Source: Tubiluchus corallicola (Eukaryota > Priapulida > Priapulimorpha > Priapulimorphida > Tubiluchidae). Taken from it: a stretch of DNA of 64,000 nt. Under the pieces are notes generated by a model. That model worked only from the letters and a program-made list of their open reading frames with translations. It was not told where the DNA came from and did no database searches. A program made the position numbers and the translations under genes. The stretch is from positions 181,746-245,745 of the forward strand of contig JAQGDQ010000255.1 of NCBI GenBank assembly GCA_030141605.1, given 5' to 3'. Below, one piece after another: positions 49,305 through 58,567 of the stretch (the stretch's first letter is position 1; every line of letters begins with the position of its first letter).

Positions 49305-49610
49305 ATTATTAGCCACTCTTCGCTAGCTAAGCAAAGGTTTAAATTAGTTTATACTGTCAATGAGATCAGTAACGTATTTTCTTTGCTGAGCCAGTGATGC
49401 TGGGGACTGGGATGGCAATGCAGTGCTATTTCAGCAGGTGGCGCGAATACTTAATACTTTAAATTATTACGAATTTTGTTCTTCAAGTCTTTCAAACAGG
49501 TAAGCATAATAATAAGTAATATAACTTTGTATGGAAATTAAATTCTTTGGGGATATACTTTACAATTCCCTTTTTGTTCCCTTTAAGTAATCAATGATAA
49601 AAACAAATAG
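49305..49610. repeat. Unclassified interspersed repeat, copy 2
   Basis: This copy pairs with 13395-13720 in the same orientation. It carries a GGTGGCGCGAA segment absent from the other copy. That segment forms a CTCF-like motif on the minus strand at 49431-49446. Confidence 0.7.
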
Positions 49611-50227
49611 ACTTTACAAACGATTGTTACAAAATCTCTTTTAAATAAAGATTAGTTAACATAATGCTCATATTTGCAAAACTGCATTATACTGTATGAC
49701 TTTATTCACCTGGACAAATGCACCTAATATTCTTACCCTTTGTTTTCAGCCTACATTAAACTCGGCTTTTGGGGCTTTTGTGAAGGAAGGGAGGTTTCAC
49801 AATAGCCGGAGCATGTCAAATGTCATTTTGACGACAAAACAAGCAACAAATAAAAGAACCATTGTCATTGCATGTTATTAGTGTAGACATCCAGACTGAC
49901 AATAGCATTATTGAATGAGGTTAGGGATAAATGGTCTTTTAGTTGCCATGCAGACGGCCAAGAATAAAAATGGAAATTTTGTTTGAGGATTTGAATGATC
50001 CAAATGGAGCAGTGACATTATATGAAGTTGACGTTGGACCATTCATTCATGCTATGTATGGAAGATCAATTGTATGCTATGTATGACAAATATGGCAGCA
50101 GCAGAACATAGAGTTTTTCCTTTAAAAATGTTATTTTACTGATATATGTTAAGTGGTTCCATTAAATTAATGTTTGCAATGTGTCACGTAAGACTAATTT
50201 AATGTCTAAGTGGTGACAGTGCTTTAG

Positions 50228-50300
50228 TGACTAAAGTTAAACAGACTCTGGCCAGCAAATGGATGAGTGACTGAACTCACCTATTCATCTCAGTAAAGGA
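50228..50300 (+). mobile_element. 5S rRNA-derived SINE relic, copy 2 (head only)
   Basis: TAAAGTTAAACAGACTCTGG followed by CCAGCAAATGGATGAGTGAC aligns with the same 5S rRNA internal region as the copies at 17.75 and 57.83 kb. The body beyond it is not clearly shared, so this copy is short or diverged. Confidence 0.55.
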
Positions 50301-50566
50301 TGATTTACATGCATTTGAACATGGCAAAGCCACTTCTGCTGGTTCAGCATCTCATCTTAGTTTACAATTGATTTGAACTACAATCTAGTCTTTCTACAAA
50401 GCATGTACAATAATTAGACTCCCTTGCGGTCCTACAAAAGATATTTGAGCACAAAAACTGATTATTTATATAAGTAAGTATGAAAAGCAAAACTGCTTTT
50501 TTTTGCCTAGCCTCTAATTTACTGTTCAGCTATGGTATCTATGGGCGTAACTTCAGTAACATGTAC

Positions 50567-50787
50567 CTCAACACATCATGTCCTCTTGATGTAAAACTGT
50601 CTCCCTGGTTGTTGCTGGTTGTCTTCACGGGCATCGTCTCACTGTCACCTCTACTGGCTTTTTGTGACAGACATGACAGCAGGGTGGCCAGGAGTTGAAA
50701 TACCGCAGTTGCCGCAGAATCGTGGAGGGCGCTGGTGTCAGTTGGAACGAGTGGTGGAGATTCTGAACCATTGTCTGGAATGACTAG
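50567..50787 (-). CDS. SCAPER: SCAPER exon C (internal)
   Basis: The acceptor TTGTTTTACAG and the donor TTGAG|GTACATG (minus strand) bound 221 nt, or 73 codons plus two bases. The peptide starts LVIPDNGSES, has a hydrophobic helix with AVFQLLATLLSCLSQKAS, then a polar and probably disordered linker. It ends GHDVL plus a serine codon split with exon D. The human counterpart runs LIVPED..., then LMQLLAAVLSC, a variable linker, then QDLISYVV, so the order of motifs agrees. The donor is weaker than its neighbours (GTACAT) but is fixed by the phase of exon D. A 7.3-kb intron lies upstream. Confidence 0.87.
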
Positions 50788-50985
50788 CTGTAAAACAAAA
50801 CTGTTTTAAGCAAAAACTATTTTTAACATGTAAATACAATTCTTCAAGTGAACAATAATTTGCTATCAGGACTTAACAGTGAACTACAAGAATCTTGGTG
50901 GAAATTATTTATTTCTTTATTAGTCATTCTGGAACTAAAACGCAGCATTTAGTGTAAAAGACTGCTTACAAGAACTGGCTATAAC

Positions 50986-51366
50986 CAGCCCCAGATTATC
51001 CTATAGGCTAGTACAGGCTGCAGCCTAGGGCCCCTTAAGTTCGGGAGGCACTCAAGCTTTGGTAACATTTGATAAAACATGTTTGTTCACTTCAGTTGTG
51101 TTGAAATAAGTGCTAATTTGGTTTGCAATAAACAGTAAAACAGAAGTATTTCTTAAAGAATATTTTTACTGACAAACAAAATATAGCTATTCCAGTTTAT
51201 TCAAAGAATTCGCAGTAAGTTTATTGCAAGATACGTAAATGTTGCTAAAATATATCAAAAGTAAAATATATTCAAGACAGGTGGGGGCGAGTTAGGCTGG
51301 CCACGTCTTAGGGGGCCTACATTTTTCTTAGCCCAGTGGCCCCAAAAATGTCGCAATTCGGCCCTG
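50986..51366. mobile_element. Non-autonomous hAT-like element (381 bp)
   Basis: A perfect 8-bp direct duplication, GCTATAAC, lies at 50978-50985 and 51367-51374. The element starts CAGCCCCAGATTATCC and its other end in reverse reads CAGGGCCGAATTGCG, an imperfect terminal inverted repeat starting CAG. Subterminal G/C-rich pieces (TAGGGCCCCTT near 51028, GGGGGCC near 51312) resemble the GGCCCC-rich subterminal sequence of many hAT MITEs. It has no coding capacity. It sits about 200 bp upstream of exon C in gene order. Confidence 0.82.
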
Positions 51367-51974
51367 GCTATAACTTTTGTAGATTCAGAATTACTATTAG
51401 ACTGAAATAATGACAATCAAAAAATAAAATAAAATAAAAAAACACAAAAAAGCTGAACCAACAATAACAGCAACAGTGGCGAATGAATTACTACACATAA
51501 ACAACAAATGCTATCAAAACAATAACACCACTAACGGCGACAGCAACAACGACGACAATAACAATAACGATAGTTGAACAACATGATGGCAATGGCGACA
51601 GAAGCATTAGTAGCTGCACAAAGTTTGTTTTACTGCAACTGCATAATAATGACAAACGTTCTAATACTTCAAGAATGAATAATTCATTATTAAATCGTAT
51701 CAGTTCCAAAAGAAATGGCTTTTTCGTCTTCTCCTAATTATGAATTTCAGTTGAACTAAGTTCTCAGCACCTGAACAGACGACAATAGAATCTCAGCAAA
51801 CCACAAGTGCAAAATCAGAGAACGATTGAGCGATTTTATGTAAATTACGCTTCGCACATGATTAATAGAGTATGTCGTATTGTGAAACGAAAACGCATTA
51901 GAGATACCTTTTATGAAGCAGTGGAACACTAAAAACCAGCGGTAATGCAATTCTCAGTTAATTAAAGGTAATAC

Positions 51975-52060
51975 CTATAGAGAGCAAGAGAGAGGCTGGG
52001 AGAGAAACAGTGAGACAGAGAAAGAGAGAGTGAAAGAAAGAGAGAAGAGGAACGAGGAAG
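51975..52060. repeat. GA-rich tract
   Basis: AGAGAGCAAGAGAGAGGCT-type purine sequence. A fragment resembling a tRNA box A (GGTTCAGTTGGTAAGGAAC, near 52091) follows directly, but no box B is found after it. Confidence 0.7.
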
Positions 52061-52594
52061 TTAGTAAGATATATATGTCATATCCTCGATGGTTCAGTTG
52101 GTAAGGAACGCCATTAATTACGTCTTTAACCTATTATTTAATTATCCGAAACACTCTGGCATTATTATAGGTGTTAAATGTGTACTTATTATTAAATAAC
52201 CAGTTGTGCACATCTCTGGTAATTTTAATTTTAGTTGAGGTCAAGATTATCATTGTTACATCACATTGTTTATCTCTCTTCGCCCTTCTTTTCCCTCTAG
52301 TCGCTGTCACTACTAGCAATTTCAGCCTCATCCAATTTTACTAACTAATCACTGTTTCACTGTCAGAGTCTCACTTACAAGCTTTGGCTTTTGAGGGCTC
52401 TGCAGCACATCACATAATTGTTGTTATTACGACTAATGGGATAAGATGCAGCAATTTTTTTCCATCTGATAATTTATTTGTCTAACTATTGTTGACAAAA
52501 TATCGCAAAACTATTTTGCTATTGTACTTTGCAGTATTGTATTGTAAGCAATAGTTTCCTTGTATGGAGTTACGTTATTGTGCTGGTCAAATGA

Positions 52595-52735
52595 ATAAAT
52601 TGTTATTATTATTATTATTATTCTTATTATTATTATTATTATTATCATTATAATCATCATAATCATCATCATCATCATCATCATCATCGTCGTCATCATC
52701 GTCATCACCATCAGTGGGGTCGTCGACAAAGACGA
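52595..52735. repeat. ATT then ATC/GTC trinucleotide tract
   Basis: ATT units (52602-52645) pass into ATC units (CATCATCATCATCATCATC) and then into GTC/GAC variants near 52690-52738. Confidence 0.93.
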
Positions 52736-53159
52736 CGACGTTACTATTCTTCAAGATGGGGTAAAATCTGAAAAATCATCCTGCTTTCCTTTAAGAAGTA
52801 ATGTACCTCGTCCTCTTTTCCCAATATGGAAGAAGCATGTCACTAATATTACTCGTCGCTAAGCATAGGAAGCTCAGGTAGTAATTACATCGCATTAGTA
52901 TAACTAAAAAGGCATTGTTTTTACATGCTACAATTCCGATAAATAGAAAAGTGACAGTGGAGTAAACCGATTGAGTGTGATAGTGCATTTCAGACCAGTA
53001 CCTAAAACTTTGCCGTAAACGAGTAGGTCAAATTTCCGCTTGACGCCAAAAGACCCCAAAATCAAATGTCATCATATTTATGCATGGGAGATAACGCACA
53101 AATGAAAAAATAAAATTATATAAAATGTTAAAAAATGAAATGAAAAATTGAGCTAACTT

Positions 53160-53530
53160 AGCAAGAGCTTTGCGATGAAGTATAAAACAGGCAGGAACTC
53201 AGTTGACAAGCACGCGGATAATTTTACTCAGTAGCCATTATGAAGCGGGTCATAAACATGATTTTAAACGTGCCAGCATCAATTAGTGCACAACTCTTTC
53301 TCTATGCCCTCAGCTGAGCGCACGCTCTTTGTGATGGAGCTACCTATTGCGTGTTTAATGCACTCTGCCTCTCAGACGGCTAAATTAATGCAAATTAAGA
53401 GAGAATACTTTAAAGGTCCGTGTTGCGTCATATGTCGACACTTTGTGGATCAGAGTAAGCAGGCTTCTGTGCGCTAGTTTAATGCAGGCTCCATTAGCGG
53501 ATGTCCTGTGAAATTACAGATGGAAGGAGG
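53160..53530. promoter_or_regulatory. Candidate intronic regulatory island with octamer
   Basis: Repeat-free block containing a perfect POU octamer ATGCAAAT (53388-53395) within AAATTAATGCAAATTAAG. It also has GGTCATAAA (Hox/Cdx-like, about 53249) and ATCAATTAGTGC (about 53278). Open frames on the plus strand do not resemble any family known to me. Confidence 0.38.
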
Positions 53531-53551
53531 ACGAGGACGTTAGGATAGAAG

Positions 53552-53640
53552 TGTTGACATGGTGGTAAGCTGAACAGCTGAAGTTAAGCAACGCTAGACC
53601 TGGTCAGAAAGTGCGCAGTCTGTGAACTGTGCAGTCTAAA
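53552..53640 (+). mobile_element. 5S rRNA-derived SINE relic, copy 3
   Basis: GCTGAAGTTAAGCAACGCTA followed by GACCTGGTCAG (from 53577) is the best 5S-like head in the window. It corresponds to the 5S segment GGAAGCTAAGCAGGGTCGGGCCTGGTTAGTA. The downstream GGATGGG part is missing or altered. Confidence 0.6.
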
Positions 53641-53734
53641 TGTTGTTGGTGTGTTTCATTTTTGAAACGTCACAGTGTCACGCTGATAAGACAATCTGTT
53701 GCATTATGCAGATATTAGCAGTGGTAGTGATGGC

Positions 53735-53950
53735 AACAGCAACAGCAGCTGCAACTGTAAAAATAACAGCAACAGCAGTAAACATAAACAAAAAAGTGAC
53801 AACCTACAACACCTAAACAGCAACAGGAACAGCAGAAACAAACACAGTGAAGGCAACAACGTCAATGACGACAACAATAACAACGGCAACCTTAACAACA
53901 AACAACAAAAAAATGACATAAAAAGCAACAACAAACAAACAAACAAAATG
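53735..53950. repeat. CAA/CAG/AAC imperfect trinucleotide tract
   Basis: CAACAGCAACAG-type units over about 200 bp. The asparagine/serine-rich open frame on the plus strand (53699-54100) comes from this tract. Confidence 0.85.
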
Positions 53951-54219
53951 TATGTGTCCATGGGGGACTACGAGGAAAGGAAAAAATCACTTAAACGGCT
54001 CTATATCAGCAGTTATTACAGCAGCACTAGGCCTAAATTTAATAAGCTGAAACAAAGCGTCGAGTGCTCTATTGAATTTCACGTGACAAATTTGAGGTGA
54101 CAGGGCCTCAAGGTGTGGCATTGTCGGCGCATTGGGTGTTCATGCGTGCACAGCTTGCGTGCGACACAATGAAAATTAATGCTATTTCCTGTCAATGATC
54201 CGCCAATACAAGGTAATGC

Positions 54220-54950
54220 CATTAAGCAACCATAACCGCTACACGTATTATTGAATTCATGCACGCTTCAAAATTTTATGCGATACATGGTGTCCCAAGA
54301 AATAAATGCTTCACATTTTACGCGCCACAGGATGGCCAGTAAAATCAAGGCACATTTTATTATCATTGAGCAACCATAACCGCTACACGTATTATTGAAT
54401 TCATGCACGCTTCAAAATTTTATGCGATACATGGTGTCCCAAGAAATAAATGCTTCACCCTTTACGAGCCACAGGATGGCCAGTAAAATCACGGCACATT
54501 TTAATATCATTCATCAACTATAACAGATACATATTTTGAATTTATTACTTTATTTATTTATCAGTTTGCTTCAATTTAAAGTTATATACAAATATAAACA
54601 CACATACAATACAAACTAAACTATGACACACAATGTTAAAAATCTATAACTAAAAAACACATAAATTTAAGCTACAGGACGGCTCGAGAAATAAATGCTT
54701 CAGATTTTACGGGATACAGGGTGGCCTTAAAAAACGACATATTTCGTTATCATTAAGCAACCATAACCGTTGTACAGTGTACATACTGAATTTATGCACA
54801 CTTCAAAATTTTATGCGTTACAGGGCGGCTCGAGAAACAAACGCTTCAGATTTTAAGTGCTACAGGGCGGCCTGGAAAAAACGGCAAATTTTCATTGTCA
54901 TTAAGCAACTATAACCGGTGCAAGTTATACATTAATTCCGAGGTACTCTA
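54220..54950. repeat. Tandem array of a 144-bp unit
   Basis: The marker GCAACCATAACCGCTACACG starts at 54226 and 54370, and a degenerate form starts at 54514, giving a 144-bp period. After a unique insertion (about 54540-54675) two more diverged units have markers at 54757 and 54906. Each unit carries CTTCAAAATTTTATGCGATAC, an AAATAAATGCTTCA piece and CAGGATGGCC/CAGGGCGGCC. The first two units are almost identical, so part of the array expanded recently. Confidence 0.88.
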
Positions 54951-56039
54951 CACTCCATGTGTGATGGCCTGAAATCCCATTGTTATATTGGAGCAATTGT
55001 GATTAACATAACAGATCAGTCATAAACTAGTAAATACCACCGTGTCATAATGATATGAAAAAGTCCTTTGCTACGCTTGCTTGCTACGAAGTATACTTAA
55101 ATAATTTTGTTATAAATTTCGTCCACTAGCTTCCAAATAGAGTGATTAAGAGAGGCACTCTGACTGTATAATTTCGTTACTTAATTTTTTTTTGTTTTGG
55201 CTTTGAAGTCATCATTCATCAATTTTATAGCTTGAAAATGAATTTGCAAAAAAAGACGTGGTCGAAATTCGAACTTTTGACTGAACGTTTTGCTTTGTTT
55301 TACTATGACAAGAAACTTTCCAGCTAAAAAATTAACTGGTGCAAATTAGGCCTGGATGCAACGCTTTATTAAAACGGTGAAAAACTGCGTTGCTATGCAA
55401 AATACCATTTGGTTAAAATTGTAAGAAAAACATTTCAGTATACAATGCCTTCAATATCTAATAAATGACTAGACTCATTTGCTATAACATCATCGCTGTA
55501 ATTTCTGCTTCTGGTGGATATAATAGCATTATTCCAGCATCATTTTAACCCGGATATGCAACAGCTGGCTAATCTAACATATCTCCAAGGAAATACTAAG
55601 CACTGAGATATTAATATTATCAGTAGGACCGTATCGTGCATCTGTTATTATATATCAATAAAATATTCATATTCATTGCCGATATCATGGCAGCATAACA
55701 CAGCGGAATAATGTGCGGATACGCGTAATAGCACGGAATGAATATTTCAAGAAGTTTGTTTGTTTTCTTCAATCTACGACGGCTTTTATGTCGTTGCCAA
55801 AAACCACTGGGAACAGATTAAGGTGGGAAAAGTTTTCCACGATAAAATATTAACGCGTTATGATAAAGATTATGAGTATGTGAAAAAATTATCAGCTTCC
55901 GGCGGGAGTACATTAGAGCACGTTTAAGAAAAATGTGTGCGAAATTCAAGACTTGCATAATTTATGGAGATGATAAACAAAATGTTAGTCATTGTGTGTT
56001 GCTTAAGACTCTTGTTTTCATTCTAACCTTTATTGTAGT

Positions 56040-56282
56040 CATCACTGTTGTCACCCCCTTTTCATATGAGGTCATCATTGCTATCACAATCGCTGTCTTG
56101 ATCAACATCATCTCTGCCATCATTATCCATCATCGTCATCATCATCAACACCACCATCATCATCGTCGTCGTCGTCGTCATCGTCATCATCGTTGTCATT
56201 GTCTTCAAGTTCGAGGTCATCATCGTCATCACAATCACTGTCATCATCATCACCATCATTGTCATCTTCGCCATCGTCATTA
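56040..56282. repeat. ATC/GTC trinucleotide tract
   Basis: CATCATCGTC-type units, imperfect. Histidine-rich (plus) and aspartate-rich (minus) open frames are artefacts of the repeat. Confidence 0.9.
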
Positions 56283-57357
56283 AATTTTTTTGTAATTTTG
56301 AGCAATATCACCAATGCAAGAAAACAGAAATTGTACAAATTCCCTTAATAAATTATTATACAGGCATTTTTTTGTCAATGTGTAAAAAAGCGTTTTAATG
56401 GCCAGTCCCACGAAAAAACCGTATTTTCAAATCCTTCATAATTATGAAGAAATATCATGGCGTCAAATTATGCAAAAATTGATTTATATTATCTTTATAT
56501 CAGTTAACTAACAGATTAATTAATTAATTATTTTATTGATTTGTTATTAAATAATTAATCAGCCAATCTAATCTATCCCTCCTGCTTGATATCATTAAAC
56601 CCCCCCCCCGTTTTTCCGGGAAACACTACAAATCATATAGCATTTCCATGTGCATAAAAGTCAAGACGTTGAGCACAGAGCAGAAAGAACCCAGTCCACC
56701 GTGTCATTAGATTTTGGAGAGACAGCTAGCAGTCCATATGGCCCGGCCATGCTTGGCTGCCATTGACACTTGATGATGAAGTACTTGGGGTACTGTCATC
56801 TGCTTAAGTGTAAGAGTTACTGGTACTGAAACATAATGAAGCCCCTGTTGTCTCCATTATGGGAATAAAAAATCAGAACAGAGGCTGACTCACCTAGGAG
56901 ATGGCTTAATTACCACGTAGGGTTGAAAAAAACCTTTCAGACATGGTAGAAAAAGTTGGTCAATAATTTGGAAAACGAGGAAAAAACTGAGAAAATGTGT
57001 GAGCTATAATGGACGAAGCATATGTTTCAACAGCCCTACTCTTTAAAATCAATTAAGACTTCCACGTGTTCTACTTCACGTCAGAAACTTCTAGAAACAA
57101 ATGCATTTTTATAGAAAATAAGTAATATAAATGAGTATTTGAAAGCAGGCTTTAAGTGGTTTGGTTACTCAAGTGTTCAAAAAAAGTTTTTCATTGGTTA
57201 GGTAGCCAGTGAAGAGCTGAAGTTTTTAAACGTATGACTAGATATGGATAAATAACAGAGGCCTGCATTGTGATCATAGTTTGCAAACTGTTTGTTACAT
57301 ATAAACACATAAAATGAAACCTGTTTCAAGTTTGCCGCTTATTGAAAAGGAATAAGC

Positions 57358-57475
57358 AGAAACAAGATAAGACAGCAAGCAAGAAATGATAAAGGAATGA
57401 AACGATCAAAAACAGACGAACGAACGAACGGACGGACAAACAAATGGGCAAGCAAGCAAGCAGCAAAATCGGGAC
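57358..57475. repeat. Tetranucleotide low-complexity (AACG/GACG/AAGC)
   Basis: GACGAACGAACGAACGGACG followed by GACAAACAAATG and GCAAGCAAGCAAGCAG. Confidence 0.82.
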
Positions 57476-57825
57476 ATTGATTTAATGACGCACTATGAAA
57501 TACAGCACAACCACCTGAGCTGCATATATATCACAGCACCACAAAGAAAATTTCAATTTAAAGTAATTAATAATTTACCGTGGCTGGTAAAATAATAATG
57601 GTGCTGGCACTGAGGGTTAAATGTGGTTTCGACCTTCATAAATGATTGGTTTAAATGTTCAAGGGTTTTCAACCGTCGCTGCAGTTAGTAGATACATAAT
57701 AAATAAATGCTAATAAAAAGTAATAATAATATGGTGGTAGTAATCATAATAGTAATAGTATTAATTAAAAACAGTAATGTTGCTAATAATATCCAGGGAA
57801 AATGAACGTTCTTATTATGAAACAG

Positions 57826-57958
57826 TGTATGACCTAGTTAGTAAATGGATGGGTGACCACTTCTGAGTGTTTTGGCTATTATATTGTCCCTGGCTATTTT
57901 TCTTAATGAGCAATTTTCTTTACTCATCGAACATGACTAAGAGATGGCTCTGACATAG
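57826..57958 (+). mobile_element. 5S rRNA-derived SINE relic, copy 4
   Basis: GACCTAGTTAGTAAATGGAT followed by GGGTGACC (57831-57858) matches the 3' half of 5S rRNA. The body (TTGTCCCTGGCTATTTTTCTTAATGA) matches the body of the copy at 17.75 kb in the same order and orientation, which defines a dispersed family and not chance 5S likeness. Confidence 0.72.
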
Positions 57959-58060
57959 CAAAAAACATGATTTGTATGTTTTTACATGTATCTTTGCTGC
58001 ATAAGTAGTAATTGTTAATTAATTATAATTAAAAATTATTAATACTTTTCATTCACTCAC

Positions 58061-58184
58061 CAAAAGTCTGTGAACAAGAGCATCGGTTATGGTAGCAATC
58101 TTGTTACTGTAGACTAGGTATTGAGAGTTATCAAAGCACCCTCTACAGGCGAGTTTCAATGTTGTACATGCGTTAACTAATGAT
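58061..58184 (-). CDS. SCAPER: SCAPER exon B (internal)
   Basis: The acceptor GTTTTTTTCAG and the donor TTG|GTGAGTG (minus strand) bound 124 nt. The first base completes the split arginine codon from exon A and 41 codons end in phase 0. The peptide includes ACTTLKLACRGCFDN and ends with ITDALVHRLL. The human protein has a similar cysteine-rich stretch followed by a VADLL-like helix and then LIVPED, which corresponds to LVIPDN at the start of exon C. A CTCF-like string at 58134 lies inside this exon and is explained by coding. Confidence 0.83.
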
Positions 58185-58454
58185 CTGAAAAAAACGACCA
58201 CCTAGCTTAAAACATAAACAAAAATTGTATAATAATACAATTTATTATATTGTATAAATAGCGGTGGAGAACAATGACATTTTACGGTGATGACTGTCAT
58301 TGGTTATGTACTGACTCTATACTGTATTAATTAGTGAACTACAAAATTCACCTTTCCAATAGATGTTGTACACATTTATACCGGCGCCATCTATCAGATG
58401 AAATGACAAACATTTCTGAAGTATGATGCTTTAAAACCACAAAAAAGTTTTTAC
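58185..58454 (-). other. 270-bp SCAPER intron (between exons A and B)
   Basis: This is the only short intron in the window, GT..AG on the minus strand. Near its middle is a CTCF-like string, GGCGCCATCTATCAG at 58383-58397 on the plus strand. Otherwise it is plain A+T-rich sequence. Confidence 0.75.
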
Positions 58455-58567
58455 CTAGAAGGTATCACAGTTGGAGTGGCACTGGACGATTCGAGAATTA
58501 GAAAGAGGATGCTGACTAGAGGTTGGAATCCACCGGAAATTCGCAAGCACAGTTGATCTGCTTGTAC
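58455..58567 (-). CDS. SCAPER: SCAPER exon A (internal)
   Basis: On the minus strand a pyrimidine-containing acceptor ending TTTACAG is followed by 113 nt of open frame and the donor AG|GTAAAA. The exon starts in phase 0 with residues VQADQLCLRISGG and ends with two bases (AG) of an arginine codon completed by exon B. The peptide is leucine-rich and looks helical, as expected for the C-terminal helical-repeat-like part of SCAPER. By itself the match to the family is weak. It is assigned mainly because exon B follows 270 bp later in the correct phase and the next exons are clear SCAPER. The exon before it must end in phase 0 and is not visible in the window. Confidence 0.8.

Larger units (their letters stand above)
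46085..50566 (-). other. 4.5-kb SCAPER intron (between exons C and D)
   Basis: The intron holds a strong CTCF-like motif (46657), a G+C-rich island (46.85-47.06 kb) and a tRNA-derived SINE with an ATT tail (47.24-47.53 kb). A G-run cluster (48.27-48.33 kb), a second copy of the 13.4-kb interspersed repeat (49.3-49.6 kb) and a 5S-like SINE relic (50.23 kb) follow. The stretches 47.5-48.2 and 48.4-49.3 kb show nothing recognisable. Confidence 0.7.
50788..58060 (-). other. 7.3-kb SCAPER intron (between exons B and C)
   Basis: The intron holds a 381-bp hAT-like element (50.99-51.37 kb), purine-rich GA sequence (51.98-52.06 kb) and an ATT/ATC microsatellite (52.6-52.73 kb). An octamer-bearing island (53.16-53.53 kb), a 5S-like SINE relic (53.56 kb), a CAA/CAG-type imperfect repeat (53.74-53.95 kb) and a 144-bp tandem array (54.2-54.95 kb) follow. 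An ATC trinucleotide tract (56.04-56.28 kb), a short poly-C run (near 56600), a tetranucleotide tract (57.36-57.48 kb) and another 5S-like relic (57.83-57.96 kb) complete it. The stretches 54.95-56.0 and 56.65-57.35 kb show nothing recognised. Confidence 0.7.

Noticed and set aside
53699-54100. 133-codon asparagine/serine-rich open frame
   Set aside because: Mostly CAA/CAG/AAC repeat; the C-terminal part resembles nothing known and lies in an intron on the opposite strand from SCAPER.
55933-56283. Histidine-rich 116-codon frame with a hydrophobic start
   Set aside because: The histidine part is the ATC/CAT repeat; the leading hydrophobic stretch alone is not evidence of a gene.
58134-58150. 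CTCF-like string CACCCTCTACAGGCG
   Set aside because: Lies within coding exon B, so the sequence is explained by protein constraint.
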